From assembly GCF_042453785.1 (NCBI RefSeq), contig NC_091670.1:40063501-40127500 (forward strand): a stretch of 64,000 nucleotides of DNA, written 5' to 3'. Under the pieces are notes generated by a model. The model did no database searches, was not told the origin of the DNA, and was given only the letters and a program-made list of their open reading frames with translations. Below are positions 11,485-23,617 of this stretch, piece after piece (position 1 is the stretch's first letter; every line of letters begins with the position of its first letter). The position numbers and the translations under genes were made by a program. This stretch comes from Malus domestica. Taxonomy: Eukaryota; Streptophyta; Magnoliopsida; Rosales; Rosaceae.

Positions 11485-12349
11485 CTCCAAAAATTTTCGA
11501 ATTCTTTTTTTTTAAATTGAAATAATTACAAACCCAAAGAGATAGAGAAATGCTCAATCAGCCCCTCCAAGAAGAACCCTAATTTTTTTCCCAAAAACCC
11601 TCGCCTTCTCTCTCCCCCTCCCTCTCCCTCCCTTTTCTTTTGCAGTCGCCTCAGCCTTCGTGTTACTTCTATGGTGTTCTTGAAAACGAAGACGAGACCG
11701 CGCCTCGACACGTGTCCGCCCAACTCAAAATATTTATTTAAAAGCAATCGTAATAAAAAAAAGAATTGTTATTAGGACTCTAAAAATCTCATTCTAAACT
11801 TCAAACTTTCTAGAATAAGATTTTTGGAGTGCCAATAACATTTACGTACAATAATTATATATAATTTAATTTTTATGAAAAGAAATAAAATAATTTTAAA
11901 AAAAGGAATAGCGTCGAAATTTTCACGGGTGTTATGTCCACTCCCTTTGGGCTTTGTCTGCCACTTTTCCCCTTCCCTTTCTACTCGTCAGCTTTCCCTC
12001 CACGCACCCATGCGATGATCGTTACACCCGCCATCTCCTCTACTTTTGCCCCTCCCACTTCCATCTATTTTCAAAATTACCCTTTCTTATTTTTATCCTT
12101 TTCCTTTCTTTTTTTCTTTTTTAACTTCTTGGGGTTGGTAAAATTATGTGAAATTTTCAATATAATTGTAACATTGTCATGTGTTGTTACTGTGTGATTC
12201 GAGAGATATTGTTTAGAGAAACAAAATCGAAACACATGCTAACAATTTGTAATACAAGGGTCTCACATATGAAAAAAATTTCAATATGCTGAGAACACGG
12301 TTTAGTATAACAAATATTATACTACAAGTTGAAACGTTATGTTCCTAGC

Positions 12350-12480
12350 AGGAACTTTAACGAAAAGCTCCCGGTACTGTTCACTTTAACGAAAAATCAC
12401 ATTTTTACACTAAAAAGTCAATTATGATACTATTCATTTTACCATTTATTTTGTGTTTATCGTTAAAACTCAAAGTTTTC
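12350..12480 (-). mobile_element. MITE family B, copy 1 (shortened)
   Basis: Inverse-orientation copy starting GGAACTTTAACGAAAAGC and containing CGGTACTGTTCACTTTAACG, as in the copies at 51777-51937 and 53652-53805. It is flanked by an 11-bp direct repeat ATGTTCCTAGC (12339-12349 and 12481-12491). It lacks the outermost part of one end compared with the longest copy. Confidence 0.7.
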
Positions 12481-13586
12481 ATGTTCCTAGCCTTTATTAA
12501 ATAATATTTGGGTTTTTTTTTTAACAAACGATATTATATACACTGGGGGTGGGGAGTGGGCTAAGCCTCGTAATGAGCTAGTAATAATGTGGTTCAACTT
12601 CACCTTTAGCGATAATCGAATCTAAGACCTCTTACTTACAAATAAAAGGAAATATCACTATACCATAGTACTAAATAGCAAATATATATGGTTGTTAATA
12701 ATAAAGAAATATGTTATTATAGAATTGTAACGTCACGTGATACAATTATAATGTGATAGTCGCATTAAAACTATCTCGTTATGTAAAATATATACTAACA
12801 ATTTTTCCGTTCATAAATATCCAAACTTCAGAGGATTTGAGACTTTATACATTAAATTAATCTAGCCTACATGTAAATGGTTCAATTAAAGTGGATAAAT
12901 GGAGTCTAGTCAATGTAGTTACGCTTATGTATTTTTCAAACTATATATGAGTTTTAAACCTAACAATATTTAAGGTTAGACTTTAGTCGTATTTCTCTAC
13001 TCATTCATTGTGATTGAGTCTTTGCTCTGTCAACTCAAGCTTTAGGGGGTGCTTAATGCAATCTCATTAACAAATACGGGTGATCAATATCGATTACAAA
13101 TATAATCCACCTAACCTAGTCTCTTTTATAATTTTTTTTTCGTGAAATTTTTTGTTATTATTAAGAGGAGAGATGGGAATTCGAAACCATAATTGAGGGG
13201 AGGAAAAGTTTTGATTTACAATAATATCAGACTACATGCATCATCTTTCAACTTTATTTAATGTATTTACTATTACTATTAATTATTTGTAATGATAAGA
13301 CTTGCCATATTATGATAGGTGCATGTGTGTTTTCCACGTCATGTTCCAAATTTGTGGTTTGGGAGAAGATTGAGATTGAGCGCAATTAGACACCAAAACA
13401 AAAAGTTTGGCAACGGATATATACATACATGAATAAAGCAAGTTTAGGTTTGGTGATCATCTTCTATATCATAGCCTTCGTATTACCCATTTGTGTGCTA
13501 ACGGTTGAGTTTGTCATTACATCAGATTTCTTATGATTTTTTGTGCCTCTCTCTTTTCAGAGTAAGATTCTCTTTCATTTAAAGTT

Positions 13587-13711
13587 AGAAAAACTAATGA
13601 AAATAACTTGAAAACTTTGAGTTTTAACGAAAAAGACAAAATAAATGGTAAAGTAAATAGTACCAGGATTAAATTTTGAGTGTAAAAATATAGTTTTTCG
13701 TTCAAGTTCCC
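13587..13711 (+). mobile_element. MITE family B, copy 2
   Basis: About 125 bp, from AGAAAAACTAATGAAAA to TTCGTTCAAGTTCCC, flanked by a perfect 9-bp duplication TTTAAAGTT at 13578-13586 and 13712-13720. Internally shorter than the copy at 53652. The 9-bp duplication suggests mobilisation by a Mutator-like transposase. Confidence 0.8.
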
Positions 13712-14531
13712 TTTAAAGTTTTATTATTTCTTTTAGTCTCCTCTTATTTGAATAATCACGATTAAGTCATGTCAACATTTTATGCTGACTTCTTTATAAA
13801 GAGAAAAGACAAAGAGAAAAGTGAGAAAAGAGATGAGAGAAGAGAATTTGAAATGGAGAGAATCCAATTTTTTGTTCTCGTCCAATATCTTTACGTTAGT
13901 CAAATTAGTATTCCTTTTGCAAGTATTGTGTATTGATTCGTTATGTATAAGCTCCATTTCTCTTTTTATCGAGGGTTTGTTTGGTGTATTGAATAGGATT
14001 GGACATTAGAGATAAAATTGGATTGGAAACGATAAATAAGATATAATTTGTAACATGTGTATAAGGATGAATTAGATAACTCATTTTATTGTGAATTATT
14101 AATTCATATTGTTCAGTCATTTCAATTTAACATTTTCACACAACAAATAATAGACGAGACTTAAATTCTTTTCAATTACTCGGCAGCTGTAAAATCTTTA
14201 ATACTAGATATAAGAAAACTTGTTGCAATGATCTATGTTCCAAGTTCCAACAAAACGAAGATGGATCAATTTGGATCTTAATAGATGATAACATAATTAG
14301 CATCATTGCTGCCAATTCAAGTTTTAATTTGGTTGTTGGGAAATCATTCCCCGTTAACTTCGGCTTATGAAATCCATGGAAAGACAATCATTGCTTTTAG
14401 ATTTGGAACGTCGTTTTTGTTAAAAATCATTCACATTTTCGAAAAGAAAAATTCTAAGAAGACTCTCTTAAAATGAAAATTTTTATAAACTCTCTACTAT
14501 TTTAGAATTTAATGTTAATTTACGTGCCAAC

Positions 14532-15225
14532 TGTGGAGCCAAAAATAATCACAATGCGACACGTGGATTTTCGGATGAAGAAGACAAAAATACCCTTAAG
14601 GTGTATCAAGATTTCTACACGCGAGTAACGGGCAATCATCCACAACCAAGTCAGAAATGTCCAAAATAGGTAACAGTTCAAAACCTACTTCATTCCATAT
14701 ATTTCTTACATCTTTTTTTCCCTCTTTTAGCTAATCAATTAGCTATCATTACATAACCTTCAAAAGATTCATTCCAAAAATATGTTAATTGGCTAATTAA
14801 TGGATTAATTACCTAATTAATCCATTAAATGTCAATTAAGTCACCCAATTAACCACATAATATACCCAAAAATCCCAAAGGGCCGGCCACCCTTGTTGAT
14901 CTCATCATATTTACTTATTTTATCATATTAATTAGCTAGTTAATTTGGCAATAATTCTATTTGCTAAATTAACTAGTCAATTATTCCCATTCTCCTATAA
15001 AAAGGCTCATATTTTTTCCAAAACACACTTCCAACTCTTGCTAAAATTCTATAGAATTCTCAAACACTTTTATCTCTAAATTCTAACTTTGGCATCGGAG
15101 ATTCTTCGGCCAAAGCCCTCCCATTCATCGTGGGCGCGTAAGGCTCTTGGCCTTAACCTAAGATGTTAATTATTTTGTAGGTGCAATTTTGTTCAAGATC
15201 AAGGAGGAAGAAATTTACATCCACA
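14532..15225 (+). mobile_element. Solo LTR of an LTR retrotransposon
   Basis: A 694-bp fossil LTR bounded by the inverted ends TGTGGA and TCCACA. The flanks CCAAC (14527-14531) and TCAAC (15226-15230) look like a 5-bp target duplication. A TATA box (TATAAAAAGG, 14996-15005) marks the LTR promoter, reading rightward. No primer-binding site, internal coding region or second LTR follows, so this is a solo LTR left by recombination. The superfamily (Ty3 or Ty1) cannot be told from the LTR alone. Nearly matching flanks suggest moderate age. It ends about 620 bp upstream of the TPR-protein start codon, in the same orientation. Confidence 0.75.
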
Positions 15226-15845
15226 TCAACATTATAAAATGTTGTGCAAAAAATACGAAGTGGCAAAGAGTCGGAGAGTCTCATTTTTGAGTCTCCTTAA
15301 CATTTCTCGAGGTGGTAGAGAGTCCATAGAGAGTCTCCTTAGCATTTATCTTTTGAAAAAAAAAAACCACATCCATTCAAGTTTAAGACACCATACTAAC
15401 TAAAATTTGGTCTAATAAGAAATGATAAAAAGACAGTTAAAATAAGACTCTTTATGGATTATCTGTCATCTCACACTTAAACGTTAATTTTAGTACGAAT
15501 ATTATAAAATATTGTATCAAAAACATAAAGCGAAAAATAATAGATCATTGTGTCTGGTTTCGTTATTCCCTAAAAAGAAAAGCGACATAATTACTAGTCG
15601 GAGAGCCAAAAGCCAAATGCCAATGAAATGAACAAAGTCGTGAGAAACTAAAACTAAGAGTACCGAAATGACAAAAGTACCCACCACCATCTGTATATTC
15701 ACAAAATGCCCATATAATTTCAAGTGCATCAATTTACCGTGCACCCACTCGTCTCAGGACTGCGAGAGCTGAAGAAGCTCAGCCGTTGTTGCCGTGAAAG
15801 ATAGCAGCGCGGCCGTACAGTCCCTCCCCCTCCTCGCAATTCCCA
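15226..15845. other. Upstream region of the TPR-protein gene
   Basis: 620 bp between the solo LTR and the start codon. It should hold the native promoter and 5' leader. No obvious TATA box or repeat is seen. Confidence 0.45.
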
Positions 15846-18298
15846 ATGAAAACCCTAATTTCCCACTTCACCGTCAACTCTTCGAATCCCCAATCCTCGC
15901 CGTTGGCTTTCATCTTCCATTTTCCGTCGCCTTCTCGGGAAAACCAGAACTTTCTTCACATTTCTCGCAGAAAATGGTCTTGCAATCCCGGAACCGTCCG
16001 ATTCTCATCCGTCAGAGCTCAGTGTGCTTCTGACTCTTACGGCGGGTGGGACGACTTCAGACTCGCCGGCGACCCGGGTCCCTCTGGTGAGTCCGATCAG
16101 TTTCGTCAATTTCTGAATTCTATCGGAATCGACGATCAAAAGCATGCTTTCGTGTTTCTGTTAGGCCTTGTGTGTGCTTTCGCCATTTCTAGGGTTAGGG
16201 TTTCTTCTGTTGTTGTGTTTCCAGCTTCGATTTTAGTTTTCGCGGTTGGGTTTTCATTTGGATTTGTTCGTAGTGAAGGTGTTGGTGAAGTGAGCTTAAT
16301 TGGAGATAAGAGAAGGGGAAAGGAAGAAAATTTAATTGCTAATTCTGATAAATTGAGGAAATTGGTGGAAATTTTCGACGATTTCCATGTTGAAGTTGGT
16401 AATTTGAAGTATGATATACAGAAAGCTATTGATTCCAGAGAAATTACAGTTAATGATTTGGAAAGATATGTAAAGGTCATTGAAAGTATTAGTGTGTTGG
16501 TGTCGAATGCTAGGAATGTTACTGATGAGTCTGTTAAAAATTTGGGCAAGTTCAGTGCTGAGTTAGCCGAGAGCAAAAAGGCGAGTAAAAGAAAGAAAGA
16601 GCCCGTTGGGATTGGATACGAGTTGTTCCAGTACATCGGAGGTTTGTTCAAAGACAAATTGGCTGATTCGAAGTCTGGTAGAGTGAAAAACAATGTTAAG
16701 CGAGAGACTACGGAGAAAGTGATGGACGATCAAGCTCGAGGGAATGATCCAGTGCCTTATGTTAAAGGAGTGGTTCTCGGTTCTGTTCATTCTCAAGAAG
16801 TGTTTAACGAGTCTGGTATGGATGAGGCTGGAAATGGAAGAATCAAAGTTGCTTTAGAAAATAATACTTTGAGTTCAGAGGAGGTGGATGGGGGTCCTAA
16901 CAGATCTACAGCTGGAAAAGAGTTTAATTACCAGAATAATGGATTGCAATTCGCGAGCAACGGTCACGTGTCTTTGAAGATGGATCATAATAATCACACT
17001 GAAACGTGGGAATCCCCTGAAAGTCTACTTGATTCTGTAGATTTCGGTGTCAGAACGAAACAGATGGACAATAAAGCTTCCTTTGTACAAGAACAAATGC
17101 TGAAGCAATCTAATGGGGTTTACAGACCTTCTAATATCAGGGGAAAAAATGTGAATGCAACTTATGAGTCTCATAGTAGAGAAGAGCATGTAAATCGCAA
17201 TGACGATTCTCATTTGGCTGATCACCTGTCTGGACATGAGAGTGAACTACCTTCCCTTTCATCTTCGTTGGTTTCGGATGATATATTGTTTGATAGGTAT
17301 GTTACGGAAGCTAATGATCTTCTAAAACAAGCCAAGGAATTTGTAAGGGTCGGACACAATGAAGAGCGTGCAGAAATAGTATTGTACAGGTCAGCCAAGT
17401 TACTGTCCAAAGCCATATCTATGAAGCCCGTGAGTTTGCTGGCAGTGGGCCAGTTGGGCAACACTTGCCTTCTTCATGGAGAATTAAAATTAAGGATTAG
17501 TCGCGAGTTGAGAATGCACCTTTCGAGAAGTGACCCCTTATCTGTTGAGAAATGGATTAGAATTCAGGATAAAGTCACCAGTAAAGATGACATTGCATCA
17601 CTCCTCATTAATGTGTGTGAAGAGTGTGAGGAACTTCTTGTGGAAGCAGGCAGAAGGTATAGAATGGCGTTATCAATTGACGGGAATGATATGAGAACCC
17701 TATATAATTGGGGTCTTGCTCTCACCTTCCGTGCACAGTTGATTTCAGATATTGGGCCGGTAAGAACTTGTCAACAATTTTTTTTTTCATTTATCTTGAA
17801 AAAGACTTGTTCATCAATGAGGGTTGAGGAACTATTTAAAATTGCTCAGTTGAGTAAGCCAGATTATCGTCAGTTGAATTAGGCTTTAAACCCCTTCTTC
17901 TGTGGATTTCAGGAAGCAGCTTTTGATGCTGACGAACTGTTCTTGGCTGCAATTGATAAGTTCAATGCCATGATGTCAAAGGGAAATGTTTATGCACCAG
18001 ATGGTATGTTTCTGGTCTCCCCATCCTCATCCTCATAATTTTTCGGTAGATAGTTATAAGATATTTGATTCTATTTGGATTTCGAAAACCTGTAATTGCA
18101 GCTCTACTTCGATGGGGTGTGGCACTGCAGCAAAGATCCCGCCTACGGCCTAGCAATGGTAAAGAGAAGGTGAAGTTACTACAGCAGGCAAAGAGGCTGT
18201 ATGAAGATGCACTCGAGATGGATTCGAACAATGTCCACGTGAGAGAAGCCTTATCATCGTGTGTGTCGGAGCTTGGTAGTAGGCGACTTTACTCTTAA
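15846..18298 (+). CDS. Chloroplast-type TPR-like protein, unnamed
   Basis: Three exons: 15846-17759, 17913-18003, 18102-18298, encoding 733 residues. The N-terminus (about 60 residues, rich in Ser, Phe and Arg, poor in acidic residues) looks like a plastid transit peptide. Two hydrophobic helices follow at about 101-116 and 120-141, suggesting anchoring in a plastid membrane. Residues about 145-250 are helical and charged; 250-470 are polar and probably disordered. The C-terminal part (about 480-733) has TPR-like helical pairs, including AGRRYRMALSIDGNDMRTLY, LRWGVALQQRSRL and AKRLYEDALEMDSNNVHVRE. The start was chosen as the first ATG opening the long exon. The gene looks intact. It resembles uncharacterised plant TPR-superfamily proteins; no biochemical role is assigned. 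Downstream lies an 85-bp tandem duplication. Confidence 0.82.
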
Positions 18299-18479
18299 CT
18301 AAACCTGAAACAATACGTTGTTGCATTGGTTTCTCCATTTCGTTTTCCAAATTGTGTCCCTGTAGGCTCTCCGTGCGCGAAATGATGCAGACGTTGCTTC
18401 TTTGATATATTTGTATATAGATAATAAGAAGAAAAAAAGTGATGGACAAGAGCAGATGGAAGAAAGTTTATCACATTGG

Positions 18480-18649
18480 AGATGAATCATAATTGGCGGC
18501 CGAAGGGTAAATTACGTATGTAATAGGTTGATCGTGAGGATGTTACTTTTTCTATGTAAAATAGAGATGAATCATAATTGGCGGCCAAAGGGTAAATTAC
18601 GTATGTAATAGGGTGATCGTGAGGATGTTACTTTTTCTACGTAAAATAG
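18480..18649. repeat. Tandem duplication, 2 x 85 bp
   Basis: Two adjacent 85-bp copies (18480-18564 and 18565-18649), each starting AGATGAATCATAATTGGCGG and ending GTAAAATAG, differing at only a few positions. They lie 182 bp past the TPR-protein stop codon and may be within its 3' UTR. Confidence 0.92.
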
Positions 18650-19281
18650 TTTGAAGGAGCATGGTAAATTTACAATGATTAATCAGGTGGTCAGATCAAC
18701 ATCTGTGTCACATGAAGAAAAACATCGTCATCCTTATTTTCTTTATCAATTGCAAACATCAAGGCATCTGTAACAACATTGGAAGAATTATTACCACAAC
18801 TTTAGGAGTGTGATTAATTGCATCACATTGAGTTTTCAGGCTCACTATGCAAGGTCTTAGATTCACACTTGTGAATGATAAGTTTGATGTTAAATTATTA
18901 TGACAAATTCATTGGGTGATTTATCTTAATCCCTTACCCTTTTAATTCTCCCTTTTTTTTAATGATGGATTATCTTGTACTGGACTTATTTTAGAGAATT
19001 AAGCTAGATTGACTTGGTATGGACTAAGCAATACAAGAACTATGAAACGTTTGGTGCACTGCTACCCCATCCGCTAAAAACATCACCATTTTATTAACTC
19101 CTATCAAATGTGTTTTCCTTCCTCAGCCATTCATTCAAACAAGAACCAACTATCTTGCATTCAATTAGCCGGATATATTAACTATGTTCGAATCTGATAT
19201 TGATGCGATGAAGTTCGTTTCCATTCCATTTTCCTTTACTTATCTTGATTTGGATTACTATAGTGGAATAAGATAGTTCCC
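18650..19281. other. Intergenic, nothing recognised
   Basis: Unique-looking AT-rich sequence between the TPR-protein gene and the LTR-like repeat. No gene, RNA or inverted repeat stands out. Confidence 0.45.
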
Positions 19282-19880
19282 TGTTGGAACATCCATTGTC
19301 CCACATCGGCCAGGAGGGAAGAAGGAAAGCAATTTAAATAGAAATACCCCTCTCTAACTAACATCGAGATTTTTTGTGATAAAACCCTACACCTGAGGAT
19401 TGTGCAGGTGGTTAAGTGAGGATAATATCGGTGTTGTTGGAGTGGGCTCTTGGTCTGTCGACCTGAAAAATTATACATTTCGTTGTCTATCATTCTTTAA
19501 TTTCCGTGTATCGTTCTCAATATGTTGTAGCGATATTCCAACTCTTCACTAGTAAGCGAGATGTTCACAAAATTATACATTTCGTTGTCTATCATTCTTT
19601 AATTTCCGTGTATCGTTCTCAATATGTTGTAGCGATATTCCAACTCTTCGCGATATTCCAACTCTTCGCGATATTCCAACTCTTCACTAGTAAGTGAGAT
19701 GTTCGAATATTGTGAAGAGGAATATCATTCTTTAGAGTTGGTCCGCGTGTTGTTCTTGAAAATTGTTTGGACACAAGAACTCCAGGCCCGCAGTCTTGCA
19801 TGTCTTGAAATTTGTTTGGACACAAGAACTCTAGGTCCAGAGTCTTGCACGTACTATTGTTATTTTCTATGGATTCTTGT
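19282..19880 (+). mobile_element. LTR-like fossil with internal tandem repeats
   Basis: Begins TGTTGGAACATCC followed by TCCCACATCGG, an opening common in Ty1/copia and TRIM LTRs. The body holds GTTAAGTGAGGATAATATCG and TGGAGTGGGCTCTTGGTC, also familiar from such LTRs. Internal tandem growth is clear: a 102-bp unit twice (from 19469 and from 19571), an 18-bp unit three times (from 19633) and a 49-bp unit twice (from 19755). No coding part is seen. The right boundary is uncertain and no target duplication could be fixed, so the family call is tentative. Confidence 0.45.
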
Positions 19881-20063
19881 GGACATTCTTAGCATTTTAT
19901 CATCCAAATATACCTTATATTTTAATCCCAAGCGTACTAATTTAAGTTTTATAGAGATTTTTTTCCGCCACTTAATTATTATTATAGTATTAGATTCGAA
20001 TTTTATGAATAAGAAGTGCAAATACCACAAAAAAATGTGCAAAATGAAAAACTTGATCTAGGG

Positions 20064-21398
20064 TTATGCCAAAGACCTCAAACTTTCCCGGAAGACTTTG
20101 AACATGCTTGCAAAGGTAACAGTGCCGAACAAAGTTGCATCCTCTTCTACAACCCACACGTAACTCACGCGATGCGAAAGCGCCTGAACCATCACCGCCA
20201 CCAAGGAGCTCCAGGGATAGCACACAATCGCCTCCGACCTCCTTACTAACCGTGCCGAATACCCTCCTCCGGATCTCCTTCCCAACCCAAACTCTTCATC
20301 TGAAGACGTTGAACAGAAAGAAGAAGACGATGACATTGACTCTTCTTCCATTAGCTCCAAAAACGCCCCGTACTTCTTCTCCTCCAATCTCTCTTTCACC
20401 AACTGAACCAGCTCATCTGGCGGGCCACCGCAGTCAATGTACGCCATCAGGTCACCCGCGGAAAGCGTGGCAATGGCAGCGGCCACGGACTCGTGGCAGG
20501 CGTTGAGGGTGTACGGGGAGATCTCTCCGATCACCTTGCCGTCCACGTCAAGAATGGCAACGGAAGTTTGCTGGACGAGGGATTGAGAAATGAGGGGCAA
20601 TACAGCAGAGGCAGGATCGTCGTAATGGACGGCTAGTAAGTTTTCGGTGTCGATGACTTGGAGGGAGTTGATGGGGGTGTTTGAGGTGGGGCTGAAGACT
20701 CCTATGTAGTTGAGGAGGTAGCGGATGATGTCTTCTTGTGTGAGCCAGCAGTATTCACGGTTGTTGTGTAGGGTGTTGAAGGAGCGGTTGGGGAGGAGCT
20801 TTTTTCTTGCCGCTGTGGTCCGGCGGCTTTGAATCGGAATCACTAGGTTTTGTGCACCTTCTAGAATTAGATCAATGGCCTCCACCAAGCTGAAAATTAC
20901 AAAAACAATCCAAATTAAACCAAATATAATACATAAAATCCTAAAAGAACAATTTTCAATGCCTTTTTCTTGCAAAAAAAAAAATCAAAAGCCTTACGAA
21001 CACAAAGCAATAAAAATAGCACAGGATCAAGAAACAAACCTATCGTGTGGTTCCAAATGCCTAACAAGGCCAGACCCTTTTGGAATCAAAACCTCCAGCG
21101 GTGCCTCGAGCGCCGTCGCCGGAGACGACAAGTTCTCTTCTTTCCCCAAGAAGCATATAACGTCCACCATGCAAACCTTTCCTACGCATCGGCAGTCCTC
21201 TGCGGAGTCAGAATTGCAGATGATATCGACGTCGCTCTTTTTCGAGTGGTCACAGCTCCAAACGCTGAGGCTGCTCTCGCCGAACCGCTTCAGGGCCGAC
21301 AATGCCTCTCCGACCGTGGCGGAGATCGACACGGACTTTAGCGGAGGCTTCCCGAGGCAAAGATCGGACACTTCTTGCAAATGCAGACGCGGTGCCAT
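20064..21398 (-). CDS. CBSX5: CBS-domain protein, CBSX5-like
   Basis: Two exons, 21398-21040 and 20889-20064, encoding 394 residues. It starts MAPRLHLQEVSDLCLGKPPL, matching the CBSX5/CBSX6 family of plant proteins built from two CBS pairs. CBS motifs are degenerate repeats binding adenine nucleotides. Recognisable segments are SVSISATVGEALSALKRF and SLSVWSCD in the first CBS, VCMVDVICFLG, and later INSLQVIDTENLLAVHYDDP and SVAILDVDGKVIGEISPYTL. A Ser-rich linker (MSSSSSFCSTSSDEE) precedes the last CBS segment, which ends YVWVVEEDATLFGTVTFASM. The cellular role of CBSX5 is unknown. A TATA-like TTTAAATAG lies near 21590 upstream on the minus strand. The frame is intact. Confidence 0.88.
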
Positions 21399-21706
21399 GC
21401 ACGAACAAAGTCGAAAACTGAAGATCAAAAACCGAAAACCAATCAACCGATCAAATGTGAGAAGATTGAGAGCTTGAGGTTTTGGGGGTTTGAAGGTTCA
21501 GAAATTGTTGAGGAAAATAAGCCTTAAATTTGAGAATTAAAAGAGATTTAATTGTTTGTGAATTTGTGAGGTTGGAACTTGGAAGACTATTTAAAGGCGG
21601 CTGTTACGTAGTAGACACGGATTCGGGCTCTCGCTGAGAATATGCCTACTCATCTCCGTACCCTTATTTGTCACGGATTTTTCTGTCTTGTTGCGATCAG
21701 CCACTG

Positions 21707-21916
21707 GAGTCCGGATCCTCGCCGGATCACCTTGTGAGGATCTCAGAATCCATAAATCGTGTTCGTTTATCGTATATCGTACGATCAGAGATTATTTTAA
21801 ATATTTTTATTTAAAATAAACATAAACAATATTTGACAAAAATTAACCGTACGATGTACAATGAACGGATACGATTTACGGATTCTTACCAAAAGGCTCC
21901 GAAGATGATCTGTTGG
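21707..21916. mobile_element. Mutator-like MITE (family A, copy 2)
   Basis: About 210 bp with the same interior as 557-778 (CGTTTATCGTATATCGTACGATC on the left arm, GTACAATGAACGGATACG on the right). It is flanked by a perfect 9-bp duplication CAGCCACTG at 21698-21706 and 21917-21925. Terminal repeats have diverged more than in copy 1. It lies about 300 bp upstream of the CBSX5 start. Confidence 0.82.
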
Positions 21917-22841
21917 CAGCCACTGAATTACAGATCACAAAAAATTAACAAAATAAAGAAAAAAAGAAGTGTCTAGAAGAAGATATTATATTAGAAATAA
22001 TATTTGGCTGTTCTTGACTAAGTAAACGTGTGAAAACTATTTGACAAATGTAGTATTATGAAAACAAGGGTTGTTTTATTCATATCTCATATTTTGTTGA
22101 CTACATTACATATACGTAATCAATTCTACTTTTACTTTTTGAAATGAAATTTATCTTAATGCCCCTCACATTTTTTCCAATACTATCCTCACACCCACAC
22201 TCTCACTATACACCTAACACTCAAACTCTTTATCAACATCTGAATTTATATCAATTGAGTGATTAGTTTTCTACTAATTAGGGATTTTAAATTTCATATT
22301 TGAAGAAATTGGATCAAAAGCATCGAGTGCAAACCAAGTTTTGCAAAAGATAGAATAGAGCCCTTGCAATCTTAGCAAGTGAATTCAAAAGATTCTAAGT
22401 GTCCATCATCATCAAGCCATCACGTTGAAGACTATTACTTCTCTTGGCTCGAGTAAGAAGCAATAATGTGAGGATTATGACAAGTTGCCCTAAGTTGCTT
22501 CATGAGGTTTTCAATATTTATTTTCTGTATATGCCCAATAGGTAACAACAAACTCCACCATATAAAAAACAAACCCGTTCAATTTTCTCTTTAGAGATTT
22601 TAGTCAATCGAATGAAATATTATAAACACAAACTGATATGTGATAAATGACATTACATTGAATGGTGTCGTTGAGTTCAATAGCGGGTGAGAGTGGCTTC
22701 AAGAGTTTGAAGAAAATAATATACAGTAAAAATGATTTGGAGGTGTATTCATAATCTATGGGGCCTAAATAGTCTTTTTGTATTAGAGTATATAAGTAAT
22801 ATTTTATGTGGGGTGCTAATAGAAAAACCCTAAAAACAAAG

Positions 22842-22980
22842 GAAAACTAATGAAAAATGTTTGAAAACTTTGAGTTTTAATTAAAATGACAAAAAGTTGT
22901 TGTAAGTTAATAGTACCAGGAGCGATTTTTTAGAGTAAAAATATCATTTTCGTTAAAATTGAACAGTACCGGGTAAACAA
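22842..22980 (+). mobile_element. MITE family B, copy 3 (shortened)
   Basis: Starts AGGAAAACTAATGAAAAATG and ends near GAACAGTACCGGG, matching the copy at 53652-53805 but lacking its last part. No target duplication could be fixed. Confidence 0.65.
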
Positions 22981-23617
22981 TTAAATATCGTTTAATAATA
23001 TTTTTTCACATTTTAAGATTTTATCATCATGTTGGAGTGTAGTATTATTGATCGGTGTGATACAATATCGGAGAATCGTAACATTGTTAATGTAACTGAA
23101 GAACTAAGCAAGCAAACCATCACGAGGCGACTCAGTGGTTGAATTTGAATTCAAGGCTTGTATTCCATACATCATGTTCGAGGTTCAATTTCTCGCATCG
23201 TTGAGTGATTAGAGAGAAGTTGAAATACCTATACGAGTCTTTTCAATCCCTATAAATGTGAACTAAGGTGACAAAATCACCGACTAGTCTGCTTTTAAAG
23301 AAAAAAATATCTAAGCAAGCATATTCTCTATTGATGTGGCAAGCCACCCCAAAGTTTATGGCTACAAATTCTACATACCTTAACCACATATATAGAATCT
23401 TTGCATGGTCCACGTTCTAAATATTTTTCAGCTGAATATCTTAGTGTAGGTGCAATTAATATGAAATACATCGTGACGAGAGAGACATCAATAAGAAAAT
23501 ATACTTTTGATTGTACGTTATAATTTGGCGAGAGTAAAAATTAGACGTGAATATTGATATTATTACAGTAATGGTTTAAATACTATGTGAAGCTCTTAAA
23601 ATGTTATCAAAATTTAA

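Larger units (their letters stand above)
11485..14531. other. Intergenic, AIRP2 upstream and repeat remnants
   Basis: Begins with the pyrimidine-rich leader and promoter of the AIRP2-like gene. Further right are two family-B MITEs (12350-12480 and 13587-13711) and one arm of a family-C element near 13750-13800. The open frame at 11934-12197 is low-complexity Phe/Pro-rich and resembles nothing. No other gene is recognised. Confidence 0.55.

Noticed and set aside
11934-12197. 87-codon open frame, Phe/Pro-rich
   Set aside because: Low-complexity pyrimidine-rich sequence in a promoter region, no homology recognised and no splice partners.
19469-19852. Repeated units that might suggest a CRISPR-like array
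   Set aside because: Units are directly adjacent with no unique spacers, differ in size, and the genome is a plant nuclear one.
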